Below, in pieces: positions 36,692 through 44,355 of a DNA stretch of 64,000 nt. The stretch covers positions 6,882,001 through 6,946,000 of the forward strand of contig NZ_LT629793.1 of NCBI RefSeq assembly GCF_900105735.1, written 5' to 3'. A program made the position numbers and the translations under genes. Source of the stretch: Pseudomonas yamanorum (GTDB lineage: Bacteria; Pseudomonadota; Gammaproteobacteria; Pseudomonadales; Pseudomonadaceae). The notes under the pieces were generated by a model that was given only the letters and a program-made list of their open reading frames with translations, was not told the DNA's origin and searched no databases. How positions within the stretch are numbered: position 1 is the stretch's first letter; each line of letters opens with the position of its first letter.

Positions 36692-38152
36692 TTAACCGAT
36701 TTGCACGCGCTGGCGCACAGACTCGTTCAAGTCCAGGGAGCGAGCCCTGACCTGCGCGGACTCATACACGTAATAAAGCTCAGGGCTGAAACCCTCGAAT
36801 CGTTCAAGGTCCTTGCGATAGATCAAACGCCTGATGGGCGCGCCATCGGCCCACGCTGTGCCCACGACACGCGGCTCGCTGAACACAATGGTTTCGTTGA
36901 GCGATTTCACGTACCGCAGGATCACGGTGATGCTGTCTGTGGGCTTGCACCATGGGTACCAGGGGATACTCACGATGGCCGAATCGGGTATGGGCGCCAC
37001 GACGTGCCCTGGGTAGCGTTCAAAAAACGCAGCCGCCAGGCGCACCACCGACCCCCTCACGCGGGCGAAGGTTTTTTGCGACACCAGGTCTGACGGTTCC
37101 GTGCGCTTGCGCAGGACGAAGCTGGTTTCAATCTTGCCCCCGGCGGCGGCGCGGACCACGCTGTAGGGCACCGGGTGATTGACGGGCACCCCGGCCCTGA
37201 CAATCTCTTCAAACCCCCGGTAGGTGACCACGCCGCCTAATGGTGGGTAGGCGCGGAACGAGATGTCATACAGGTCTCCCGGTTTGCCAACCTGGGCAGT
37301 GGTGTACAGCTCGAGTTGCAGGCTCTCGCCGTTGAGCCGGTCCGGGTCGATGTAGCCCAACGGGTCATCGGTGATGATGGCCGGGCCGTCGGGTTTTGCG
37401 CCGGCCAGGTCGACAACCACCTCAAGGTACCTGGAGCTTTGTACGGAAGGATTGCCGACCAGGTCGACCGGATAAAAGTTGACCAACAAGCCATAGCTGT
37501 CGCCCGCCTCGACAATCTGCGCATGGCTGATGGAGATGTGGGTCTGCTGCCCGACGCCCTCGACCGGCTGCAAGAGGGTCAAGCCCCCCCACTGGAAGTG
37601 GATGACGTCTTGCGCATGCATGTTCGGGTAAGGCTCGATGGTCGCGATAACGCCCCGGGCGGCTTCGGGTGGGTAGATTTGCAGGGCGGAGAGGCTGAAT
37701 GAGAGCGCTGGGTGTCCTTCCGGCAGGTGACCGCTGTCCGGGCCGCCGGGTAAATCGGTTTTGATCAGCACATTCAGGGGCAAGGAAAGCTGACCAGGAA
37801 CTCCGCCGGCACGATGCAACACGTAGCCCAGCTTGAATTCACCGTCGGGCAGGTTTTTTTGCGGCAAGCTAAAGAAAAAATGCGCTTGCAACTCATCCCC
37901 AGGCTCCAGTTGTTTGATGGCCATTGCCCGGATGTTCAAGGGGTCTATTTGTTCGCCAACCGTGATCATGTCTCCTGGCTGGGCACCCCAACTGTTGTTG
38001 ACCTGTGCCGTCAGCCCGGACGCAAACAACCACTCGGGTAACCCGCCGTCATAGCCGGGAACGTTCTGGGTCATGCCGGGAATAACCAGACGCTCAAGGG
38101 CCTCGGGCACATTCGACGGGGTGAGCGATGCAGTGTGGCTTTGGCTGGGCAC
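36692..38152 (-). CDS. Array protein 5: second subtype of the array family
   Basis: This 486-residue paralogue of array protein 4 has the same length and layout: Ser/Thr-rich N-terminus (PSQSHTASLTPSN), VIPGMTQNVPGYDGGLPEWLFASGL, first hallmark PGGPDSGHLPEGHPALSF, second hallmark IEPYPNMHAQDVIHFQWGG and SIPWYPWCKPTDSITVILR. I chose GTG 38152 because AGGAG lies 7 bp upstream and the N-terminus then matches protein 4. The longer TTG frame (38218) would run into the conserved promoter element. It is divergent from array protein 6, with a shared regulatory region. No signal peptide or enzyme motif. Confidence 0.72.
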   Translation of the reverse strand: MPSQSHTASLTPSNVPEALERLVIPGMTQNVPGYDGGLPEWLFASGLTAQVNNSWGAQPGDMITVGEQIDPLNIRAMAIKQLEPGDELQAHFFFSLPQKNLPDGEFKLGYVLHRAGGVPGQLSLPLNVLIKTDLPGGPDSGHLPEGHPALSFSLSALQIYPPEAARGVIATIEPYPNMHAQDVIHFQWGGLTLLQPVEGVGQQTHISISHAQIVEAGDSYGLLVNFYPVDLVGNPSVQSSRYLEVVVDLAGAKPDGPAIITDDPLGYIDPDRLNGESLQLELYTTAQVGKPGDLYDISFRAYPPLGGVVTYRGFEEIVRAGVPVNHPVPYSVVRAAAGGKIETSFVLRKRTEPSDLVSQKTFARVRGSVVRLAAAFFERYPGHVVAPIPDSAIVSIPWYPWCKPTDSITVILRYVKSLNETIVFSEPRVVGTAWADGAPIRRLIYRKDLERFEGFSPELYYVYESAQVRARSLDLNESVRQRVQIG

Positions 38153-38212
38153 GGTCAATCTCCTGTTCGGACGACGGCGCACCTTGAGCGAAATGGGTGC
38201 GCCTTTTGGAGA

Positions 38213-38260
38213 TATCAAATACCCCTGAAATGCGCCTGGCTACTGTCAGAATTCACAGGT
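38213..38260 (-). promoter_or_regulatory. Lux-box-like promoter of array protein 5
   Basis: On the minus strand ACCTGTGAATTCTGACAGTA, extended by GCC, occupies 38260-38238. After 14 bp it is followed by GGTATTTGATA (38223-38213), 61 bp before GTG 38152. This spacing is almost the same as at array protein 4. Its dyad is the left arm of a 23-bp perfect inverted repeat with the copy at 38272-38294. Confidence 0.65.
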
Positions 38261-38271
38261 AGCGATTAGCC

Positions 38272-38318
38272 ACCTGTGAATTCTGACAGTAGCCACATCG
38301 CGTCCATAAGTATTGGAT
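38272..38318 (+). promoter_or_regulatory. Lux-box-like promoter of array protein 6
   Basis: On the plus strand ACCTGTGAATTCTGACAGTA, extended by GCC, occupies 38272-38294. After 14 bp it is followed by AGTATTGGAT (38309-38318), about 40 bp before ATG 38359. It is the same bipartite arrangement, in the same orientation relative to its gene, as the two minus-strand copies. Only 11 bp separate it from the divergent copy. Confidence 0.65.
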
Positions 38319-38358
38319 GGGATCAGCGCCCAACGGCGACTCAACGAGGACTTTCATC

Positions 38359-41274
38359 ATGCCCATGCATCGCCCATCCGCCGACCTCCTGCCTCCCGTC
38401 GACATTCCACTGCTTCAGCCGCCCATTCCCGACGATATCGAGGCCGCCGATGGTGGCATCGGCCTGCGGCATATCGAACACCCGCTGCTGGTGCACATGG
38501 CGCGCCCGGAAAATACGCCGCCCGGCACGGTGTTCGAGCTGTACTGGGGCGACCCGCAGTGGCCGGTCGCGGGCAACTTTATCCGCGAGGACGATGAGGA
38601 CCTGACGCGCATCCCGTTCATCGTACCCGTGGACCACCTCCTCGAGGCGTGGGCCGATCCGGTGTATGCCAAAGTCATTCGCAGCAGCGGCAATAGCGAC
38701 GAAACCGAACGCCTGCGGCTACGGGTCAACCTGCAGCGTCCTGGTGGGCGTGATCCCGATGACGAAACGCCGGGGCATCAGCGCCTGGTCTACGAACTGC
38801 CTCCGGATGTGCTGATCGATGGCGTCGACGACACCCGCGCCGCGCAGGGCGTCGAGATCGTGTTTCGGCATTGGGAAAACATGGCGCCTTATGACCTGCT
38901 GATTCTGGTTTGGGGTTCCGAGCGAATCGAACACCGAGTCCAGCCTGACGAGGTGAACACCGACATCCGCCTCACCGTCGACTACGCAAACATCGGCGCC
39001 GCCGGTAACGGCGAAGCGATTCCTGTGGGTTTTCAGGTGGAGGGAGCGACCGGCAATTATCCGGATGAATGGGCGCGCTGGTCGCCGATAACCTGGGTGG
39101 ACGTGTACCTCGATACGGAGCGCCCAGAGGCCCCTTGGCTGACGTTCCCCGAGACTGAGCGGGACATCGAACTGGAGCAATTGGGTGGCCAGGCGGTAAG
39201 GGTGGGTGCGCGCGTCAGCAGCGCGGACGCCCGTGCGTATTCGGTCGTCACGCTGGTGTGGGCGGGTACTGACAATGAGGGCGTTGCAGTGCCGCATCTG
39301 GAGAGTCAAAACCTGTCCGGTGGCAAGGCCTATTACTTCAATATCGAGCATGCCCTGGTGGCTGCACTGGCCAAGGGGACGGCGTACGCTTATTACCTGC
39401 TCCAGGGCGACGGATTGCCGGATAAACGCTCATACAACCGCCACCTGAGGATCCTGGGTGATGTAGTCAAATGGCCTGCTCCGACCATCGATCAACTGAT
39501 CGGTGATTACCTTGAACCAGACCTGCCTGAGGCCACGGTGCGGTTTCCTGCCCAGGCGAGTTGGCCTGACGGCGCATTTCTGGACGTGATGGTGGTTGCG
39601 GAGGGGGTAGGGAGCCCCATTGTGCGTAGGATAGGCGCGCCGGTTGGCAACATCCCGATCACGCCCGAAGGCGAGATGCTCGTTATGGTACCCGACAGCA
39701 TACTCAAGCATTTCAACGGTTACCCCACCGAGGTGTATTACGTTCTATCCCGCCAGGGGGCATTGCCTCAGGAGTCCTTGCGCTTAAAAGTCCATGTGGG
39801 CGAGCCGGTGCGGGAGCTGCCCGAACCCATTGTCGAAAAAGCGTACGACGGGGTTTTGAACCCGGATGATATTACGGAGTATGCCTGGGTGATTGCCCCG
39901 TTTACCGGCACATTGCAAGGTGACTGGATCACTTTGTACTGGATAGGTCCTGGCGCCAATACCAGTGTCAGGGTTCAAGTGGGCGTAGACGGAGCCACCA
40001 CTGAGCACAGCATTTTGATTGACTACATCACGGCCAATCTGGACGAACAGGTCAAGGTCTTTTACACCCTGGAACGTAGCCAGCAACGGCCCCGTTATTC
40101 CCATATCGCCACCGTGGAAATTCGCCAGGGCCTGGGCGAGTTGCCACCGCCGGGCTTGAGCCGAGCGACTATCACAGGCCCCGGTACTGCCACACTTGCG
40201 CCACTGGATGTACAGACCGGCACGACCTTGGTGGTGAGCTATGTCGGCATGCGCGACGGTGATTCGATTCAGGTCACCATGCAAGGTACTGCCGGTGCTG
40301 GTTCTCCAGTGATTGCCGCCAAAAACGGACTAACCAGCGGCGTTGTGACGTTTGGCATTCCAGCATCAGCTATTGGTGCCAACATTGGTAATGTCAACAA
40401 AACCTTTATGCTCAAGTATGAAGTGACCCGGGCAAATGTAACACGCCCCTCGATAACGTTGACGGTTACGGTAACACCGATTCCTGTGGGCAGCTTGCCG
40501 AGGCCGTTGATCAATAGCATTGCCACGGGTGGTTTACTGGACATAACCGGCTTTGGTGCGTCCACCTTGTGGAGTATCGCGGCCTATCCGTTTCAGTTTT
40601 CCAATGGGCAAATTAAATGGCTGACCTACAAAGGAACCGACAGTAACAACCAAGCCGTGGTTTATGAGCCTTGGTCTGGGGCGAACAATGGCCATGCGGG
40701 AGCGTATAGCTACAACCCTAATCACAACTGGTTTCGGACACTTAAAGATGGGACCACATTGACCATTGAGGTACGTATTGCTTTCGACAAAGTGAACAAT
40801 AAATCTCAGGCGGTACTTCTTCAGACGACGACGTACACTGTCAAATCCATCCAGATACTGGATTACACTAACTTCGATAATCAAAACATGAACGGTTGGA
40901 CCAGAGCCGCGATGGGGCTTTACCTTACATTGTTGACCAATGGTGGAGGCATCAAATATTTCTTGTGGCACAACAATGGTCCCATTAAAGGGGAGGGGCG
41001 CGCGCTTACAAAGAACATCAATGTCACGGCCGGTAAACGCTATATTTTCGAGGCAACACTAATCGGGAACTATTATGGCGGTCCGCCAGGTGCGTATATC
41101 ATGGCGGGTGTTCATAGGAGTGCGACCTATACGTTCCAGAACGAAGGAAAGGACTTAAAAATAGAGTTTACGGCCAGCGCTACTGGTCCTCTTCAATTCT
41201 CAGTTAATACGATATCGAATGGGGGGGACCTTCAGTCGATCTCTGTGTTTCTGTTGCGTGTGACACAACTATAA
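38359..41274 (+). CDS. Array protein 6: longest member, with C-terminal CBM-like domain
   Basis: This 971-residue paralogue is divergent from the others. Modules in order: GGIGLRHIEHPL with PGGRDPDDETPGHQRLVY (about 33-150); FRHWENMAPYD-LVWGSE (about 158-265); LEQLGGQAVRVGARV (about 270-365); WPAPTIDQLIGDYLEP (about 370-475); VHVGEPVRELP to VKVFYTLERSQQRPRYS (about 478-590). Two more Ig-like modules precede a C-terminal CBM-like domain (about 833-971, FDNQNMNGWTR, VTAGKRYIFEATL). From about base 40200 the gene becomes visibly AT-richer, suggesting a differently acquired 3' part. ATG 38359 has CGAGGA 8 bp upstream. No signal peptide. Confidence 0.75.
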   Translation: MPMHRPSADLLPPVDIPLLQPPIPDDIEAADGGIGLRHIEHPLLVHMARPENTPPGTVFELYWGDPQWPVAGNFIREDDEDLTRIPFIVPVDHLLEAWADPVYAKVIRSSGNSDETERLRLRVNLQRPGGRDPDDETPGHQRLVYELPPDVLIDGVDDTRAAQGVEIVFRHWENMAPYDLLILVWGSERIEHRVQPDEVNTDIRLTVDYANIGAAGNGEAIPVGFQVEGATGNYPDEWARWSPITWVDVYLDTERPEAPWLTFPETERDIELEQLGGQAVRVGARVSSADARAYSVVTLVWAGTDNEGVAVPHLESQNLSGGKAYYFNIEHALVAALAKGTAYAYYLLQGDGLPDKRSYNRHLRILGDVVKWPAPTIDQLIGDYLEPDLPEATVRFPAQASWPDGAFLDVMVVAEGVGSPIVRRIGAPVGNIPITPEGEMLVMVPDSILKHFNGYPTEVYYVLSRQGALPQESLRLKVHVGEPVRELPEPIVEKAYDGVLNPDDITEYAWVIAPFTGTLQGDWITLYWIGPGANTSVRVQVGVDGATTEHSILIDYITANLDEQVKVFYTLERSQQRPRYSHIATVEIRQGLGELPPPGLSRATITGPGTATLAPLDVQTGTTLVVSYVGMRDGDSIQVTMQGTAGAGSPVIAAKNGLTSGVVTFGIPASAIGANIGNVNKTFMLKYEVTRANVTRPSITLTVTVTPIPVGSLPRPLINSIATGGLLDITGFGASTLWSIAAYPFQFSNGQIKWLTYKGTDSNNQAVVYEPWSGANNGHAGAYSYNPNHNWFRTLKDGTTLTIEVRIAFDKVNNKSQAVLLQTTTYTVKSIQILDYTNFDNQNMNGWTRAAMGLYLTLLTNGGGIKYFLWHNNGPIKGEGRALTKNINVTAGKRYIFEATLIGNYYGGPPGAYIMAGVHRSATYTFQNEGKDLKIEFTASATGPLQFSVNTISNGGDLQSISVFLLRVTQL

Positions 41275-41291
41275 TACGAATAGCGCAAAGT

Positions 41292-41334
41292 AAGCGGGGC
41301 CGATTTATTTAACCAATGAATCTGCTCCGCTTTT
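41292..41334 (+). terminator. Probable terminator after array protein 6
   Basis: AAGCGGGGC (41292-41300) pairs with GCTCCGCTT (41324-41332; one G-T wobble) and is followed by TTTTATT. The loop is long (23 nt) and the T-run overlaps the stop of the convergent sensor kinase gene. Confidence 0.55.
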
Positions 41335-42808
41335 ATTCCCCCGCCAACATTCTAGGCTGGCTCACCAACGAAAACCTAAACGTCGCCCCACGCCCAACCA
41401 CTTCCACTAACCGAATCTCACACCCATGCAACTGCAATATCCGATGCACGATCCTCAACCCCAACCCGCCATCCCGCCGTGCACCACCAATGGTGAACGC
41501 CCGCAGGAATAACCCTTCACGCAGTTCCGCATCAATCCCCGGCCCACTGTCACTGACGGTCACTTCCACCCGATCCCCCTTGGGCGCAAGCGTGATCTGA
41601 ATATCCCCGTTCACCGGTGTATGCCGCAGCGCGTTATCCAGCAGGTTGGTCAGCACCCGTTCAATCAATCCCAGATCCGCAAATACCGTTGGCACCTGCG
41701 GTGGCAGGGTGGCGCTCAAGACGATGCCGCGCGCCTCGGCGGTCAGTTCGAATTTCTGAAAGATGTCCTGCACCAAATCCGGCAGGGAAAAGCCCTCGAT
41801 CACCGGCTGCACAAAACCATGTTCCAACCGCACCAGCTCCAGCAGCGATTGCGCCAAACCACCGACCTTGCGGCTCTGGTCCAGTGCAATACCCAGGTAA
41901 CGCCGACGGTCTTCAGGGCTCAGGCTGGCGTCTTTCAGCGACAGGGTTTCCAGGTAGCCATGCAGCGAAGCCAGCGGCGTGCGCAGGTCGTGGGAGATGT
42001 TGGCGACCATTTCGCGACGTTCCTGGTCCTGGTGGGTGAGGGCGCGCCATTGCTCGCCCAGGCGGTTTTCCATCTGGTTGAAGGCTTGGTCGAGCACGGC
42101 GATTTCGTCCTGGCTCGACGGGGCAGTGGCCACGGGCTGCTGGACTTTCGGCGCACCGTTGATATCGAACTGGCCGACTTTCTCGGTCAGCAGGCGCAGG
42201 GGTCGGGTGATCCAGGCGAAGGCGGTCAAGCCGGCCAGCAGACACAGGAGCGCTACCAGGGCGATGGACCACAGCGCGATATTCAGAGCCACGCTGGTGG
42301 CGTCCTGGGCATCGAACAGGTCATGGGCCTCGCCCAGCAGCACCACGTACAGGTAGCCGGTTTGCTGGCCATTGACCTTGAGCGGCGCGGCGCTGAAAAC
42401 CTTGAGCCCGTCGACGCTGCGCGGGTCATCGCCCACGATCGGCAACCGGGCGCCGCTGAGGAATCGGCGAATCGGCTCCAAGTTCACCTGGTCACGGCGC
42501 AAGTGCCCGCTGGGCGCGGCATTGCCCACCACCCGGCCATTGATGTCCAGCAGGTACACCTCGACACTCGGGTTAACCAGCATCAACTGGCTGAACAGGT
42601 TGCGCACCGCATCGGGCTTGAGGCCGTCGGCGTCCATCAACTGGGTGTCGCGGGCGATGTGTGCCGCGAGGTCGCGGGACAGGCCTTGCACCACCTCCAG
42701 TTCATGCATGTGGTTGGAGCGCACTTGCAACCAGGCCGAAGTGCCGCTGCAAATCAGCAGCAACAGCGCAAACACCAACGACAGGCGCTGGGTAAGGGTC
42801 AGCCTCAT
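41333..42808 (-). CDS. Two-component sensor histidine kinase
   Basis: This 491-residue inner-membrane kinase has TM1 (LSLVFALLLLICSGTSAW), a periplasmic sensor region of about 140 residues, TM2 (IALWSIALVALLCLLAGLTAF), then a HAMP linker. The H-box is EMVANISHDLRTPLASL (His near residue 275), and the ATPase domain has the N box NLLDNALRHTP and DSGPGI. ATG 42808 overlaps the stop of the response regulator gene by 4 bp (ATGA). The periplasmic sensor and the divergent methionine-sulfoxide repair operon suggest it senses an envelope signal such as oxidation, but this is inference from context. Confidence 0.88.
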   Translation of the reverse strand: MRLTLTQRLSLVFALLLLICSGTSAWLQVRSNHMHELEVVQGLSRDLAAHIARDTQLMDADGLKPDAVRNLFSQLMLVNPSVEVYLLDINGRVVGNAAPSGHLRRDQVNLEPIRRFLSGARLPIVGDDPRSVDGLKVFSAAPLKVNGQQTGYLYVVLLGEAHDLFDAQDATSVALNIALWSIALVALLCLLAGLTAFAWITRPLRLLTEKVGQFDINGAPKVQQPVATAPSSQDEIAVLDQAFNQMENRLGEQWRALTHQDQERREMVANISHDLRTPLASLHGYLETLSLKDASLSPEDRRRYLGIALDQSRKVGGLAQSLLELVRLEHGFVQPVIEGFSLPDLVQDIFQKFELTAEARGIVLSATLPPQVPTVFADLGLIERVLTNLLDNALRHTPVNGDIQITLAPKGDRVEVTVSDSGPGIDAELREGLFLRAFTIGGARRDGGLGLRIVHRILQLHGCEIRLVEVVGRGATFRFSLVSQPRMLAGE

Positions 42809-43515
42809 GACGATTGCTCGGCAAATTTGTAGCCACGGCCCCACACCGTGAGGATGCGCGCCGGGTTGGCCGGGTCGGTCTCGACCTTGGCCCGCAGGCG
42901 GTTGATATGGGTGTTGACCGTGTGTTCGTAGCCCTCGTGACTGTAGCCCCACACGGCGTTGAGCAGGTCCATGCGCGAGAAGACTTTGCCCGGCTGGCGT
43001 GCGAAGAAATACAGCAGGTCGAACTCCCGTGGCGTGAGGTCCAGGCGCTGGCTTTGCAGGGTGGCTTCGCGGGTCAGCGGGTTGATGAACAACTGGCCGA
43101 GGTCGAGGCTGCCGGCGTCCATCTTGAGGTTGCGGGCCATGGCATCTACCCGGCGCAGCAAGGCTTTGACCCGCGCCACCAACTCGGGCATCGAGAACGG
43201 TTTGGACAGGTAGTCGTCGGCCCCCAGCTCCAGGCCAAGGATGCGGTGCAATTCACTGGAGCGGGCGCTGGTGATGATGATCGGCGTGTAGCGCGTCATG
43301 GCTCGGGCGCGGCGGCAGATTTCCAGGCCGTCGACGCCGGGCAGCATCAGGTCGAGGATCAACGCATCCCAGCCGCCTTGTTCCAGCAGTTGCACGGCCT
43401 CGTTACCGTCGGCGCTGTGCACCACCTCGAACTGCTCGTCCCGCAGGTGCAGGCAGATCAAATCGGCAATGTGCGCATCGTCCTCGACAACCAGGACACG
43501 TTTGGGCTGATCCAT
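42805..43515 (-). CDS. OmpR-family response regulator
   Basis: This 236-residue regulator has a receiver domain (VLVVEDDAHIADL acidic pocket, LILDLMLPGVDGL phospho-acceptor Asp near residue 53, Lys in YLSKPF). The winged-helix domain (LTPREFDLLYFFARQPGKVFSR, YEHTVNTHINRLRAKVE) recognises DNA. ATG 43515 has AAAGG 8 bp upstream; a 10-codon longer frame lacks support. It is the first gene of a two-gene operon with the kinase and is divergent from msrB about 300 bp away. Confidence 0.9.
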   Translation of the reverse strand: MDQPKRVLVVEDDAHIADLICLHLRDEQFEVVHSADGNEAVQLLEQGGWDALILDLMLPGVDGLEICRRARAMTRYTPIIITSARSSELHRILGLELGADDYLSKPFSMPELVARVKALLRRVDAMARNLKMDAGSLDLGQLFINPLTREATLQSQRLDLTPREFDLLYFFARQPGKVFSRMDLLNAVWGYSHEGYEHTVNTHINRLRAKVETDPANPARILTVWGRGYKFAEQSS

Positions 43516-43661
43516 TGGCAAAACCTTTTCTCGTGATTCGCGCATTGTGCGGGTTTTGCAACAGTGTAGTTATCACGAATTGTTTAACTCTGCGTGAGGA
43601 TTCCGCGACCAGACCGGGCCTAACCTTGACTCATCGCAATGGCATAAGTACGCAACCCTAT

Positions 43662-43754
43662 TGTGGCGAGGGAGCTTGCTCCCGCTGGGGCGCGAAGCGG
43701 CCCTGAAAGATGGGCCTGCTGCGCAGGCCAGCGGGAGCAAGCTCCCTCGCCACA
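43662..43754. repeat. REP-type inverted repeat, GTGGCGAGGGAGC family
   Basis: TGTGGCGAGGGAGCTTGCTC and its inverted partner ending GCTCCCTCGCCACA flank an inner CCGCTGG/CCAGCGG dyad and a GCGAAGCGGCCC-type centre. It lies in the divergent region between the two-component genes and msrB. A nearly identical 93-bp copy is at 58630-58722. Confidence 0.88.
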
Positions 43755-43813
43755 GTTTATTTGTCAGCCATAGGGGTTTCGACAGCCATCAGCACTTGTG
43801 TGAGGAGAAAGTC

Positions 43814-44326
43814 ATGTATACGCGTCGTCAAATGCTGCTGGCCGGTGGCGGCCTTGGGCTTGCGGTAATCGCCGGTGGCCTGCTGCAAAAAATCAATGCC
43901 GGGCCCGCCCTGATTGCCGAAGCCGAAGCCGCCGAACATTTCGAAGTCAGTCACACCGACGCCGAATGGCGCACCCTGCTGACCGCCGAGCAATACGCGA
44001 TCCTGCGGGAGCAGGGCACCGAACGCCCCTACAGCAGCGCCCTCAACAGCGAGCATCGCAACGGCACTTTCGCCTGCGCCGGTTGCGCATTGCCGCTGTA
44101 TGCCTCTGCCACCAAATTTGAAAGCCACACCGGCTGGCCGAGTTTCTGGCAACCCCTGGAAAACGCCGTGGCCAGCCACGTTGACACTTCCTTCGGTGTG
44201 GAACGCAAGGAAATCCATTGCCGCCGCTGCGGCGGTCATCAGGGGCATGTGTTCGATGACGGCCCGGCACCTACCGGCCTGCGCTATTGCATGAACGGCG
44301 CAGCCATGACGTTCACCGCGGCTTAA
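43814..44326 (+). CDS. msrB: Exported peptide methionine-R-sulfoxide reductase MsrB
   Basis: This 170-residue MsrB reduces methionine-R-sulfoxide. The N-terminus has a twin-arginine-like signal (TRRQMLLAGGGLGLAVIAGG), implying export in folded form. Zinc cysteines are in CAGC and CRRCGGH, and the catalytic Cys is in RYCMNG; HTGWPSFW and GHVFDDGP are family signatures. ATG 43814 has GGAG 6 bp upstream. It is the first gene of an operon with a DipZ-like thiol transporter and MsrA, giving a complete periplasmic repair route. Confidence 0.94.
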   Translation: MYTRRQMLLAGGGLGLAVIAGGLLQKINAGPALIAEAEAAEHFEVSHTDAEWRTLLTAEQYAILREQGTERPYSSALNSEHRNGTFACAGCALPLYASATKFESHTGWPSFWQPLENAVASHVDTSFGVERKEIHCRRCGGHQGHVFDDGPAPTGLRYCMNGAAMTFTAA

Positions 44327-44355
44327 TTCGATGTCTTCTTATAAGGGAATACCCC

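Noticed and set aside
36692..38218. TTG 38218 as the start of array protein 5
   Set aside because: It would overlap the conserved GTATTTGA promoter element and has no ribosome site. GTG 38152 has AGGAG 7 bp upstream and gives the same length as its paralogue.
36629..38318. Reading CTGACA and GATAAT in the array promoters as a standard sigma-70 -35/-10 pair
   Set aside because: The two elements are about 27 bp apart, far from the usual 17 bp. The CTGACA is better explained as part of the regulator-binding dyad.
41621..42832. Long open frame (403 codons) on the plus strand
   Set aside because: It lies antisense to the sensor kinase gene, has no ribosome site or recognisable domain, and shows the Gln/His/Arg-rich composition of a shadow frame in GC-rich DNA.
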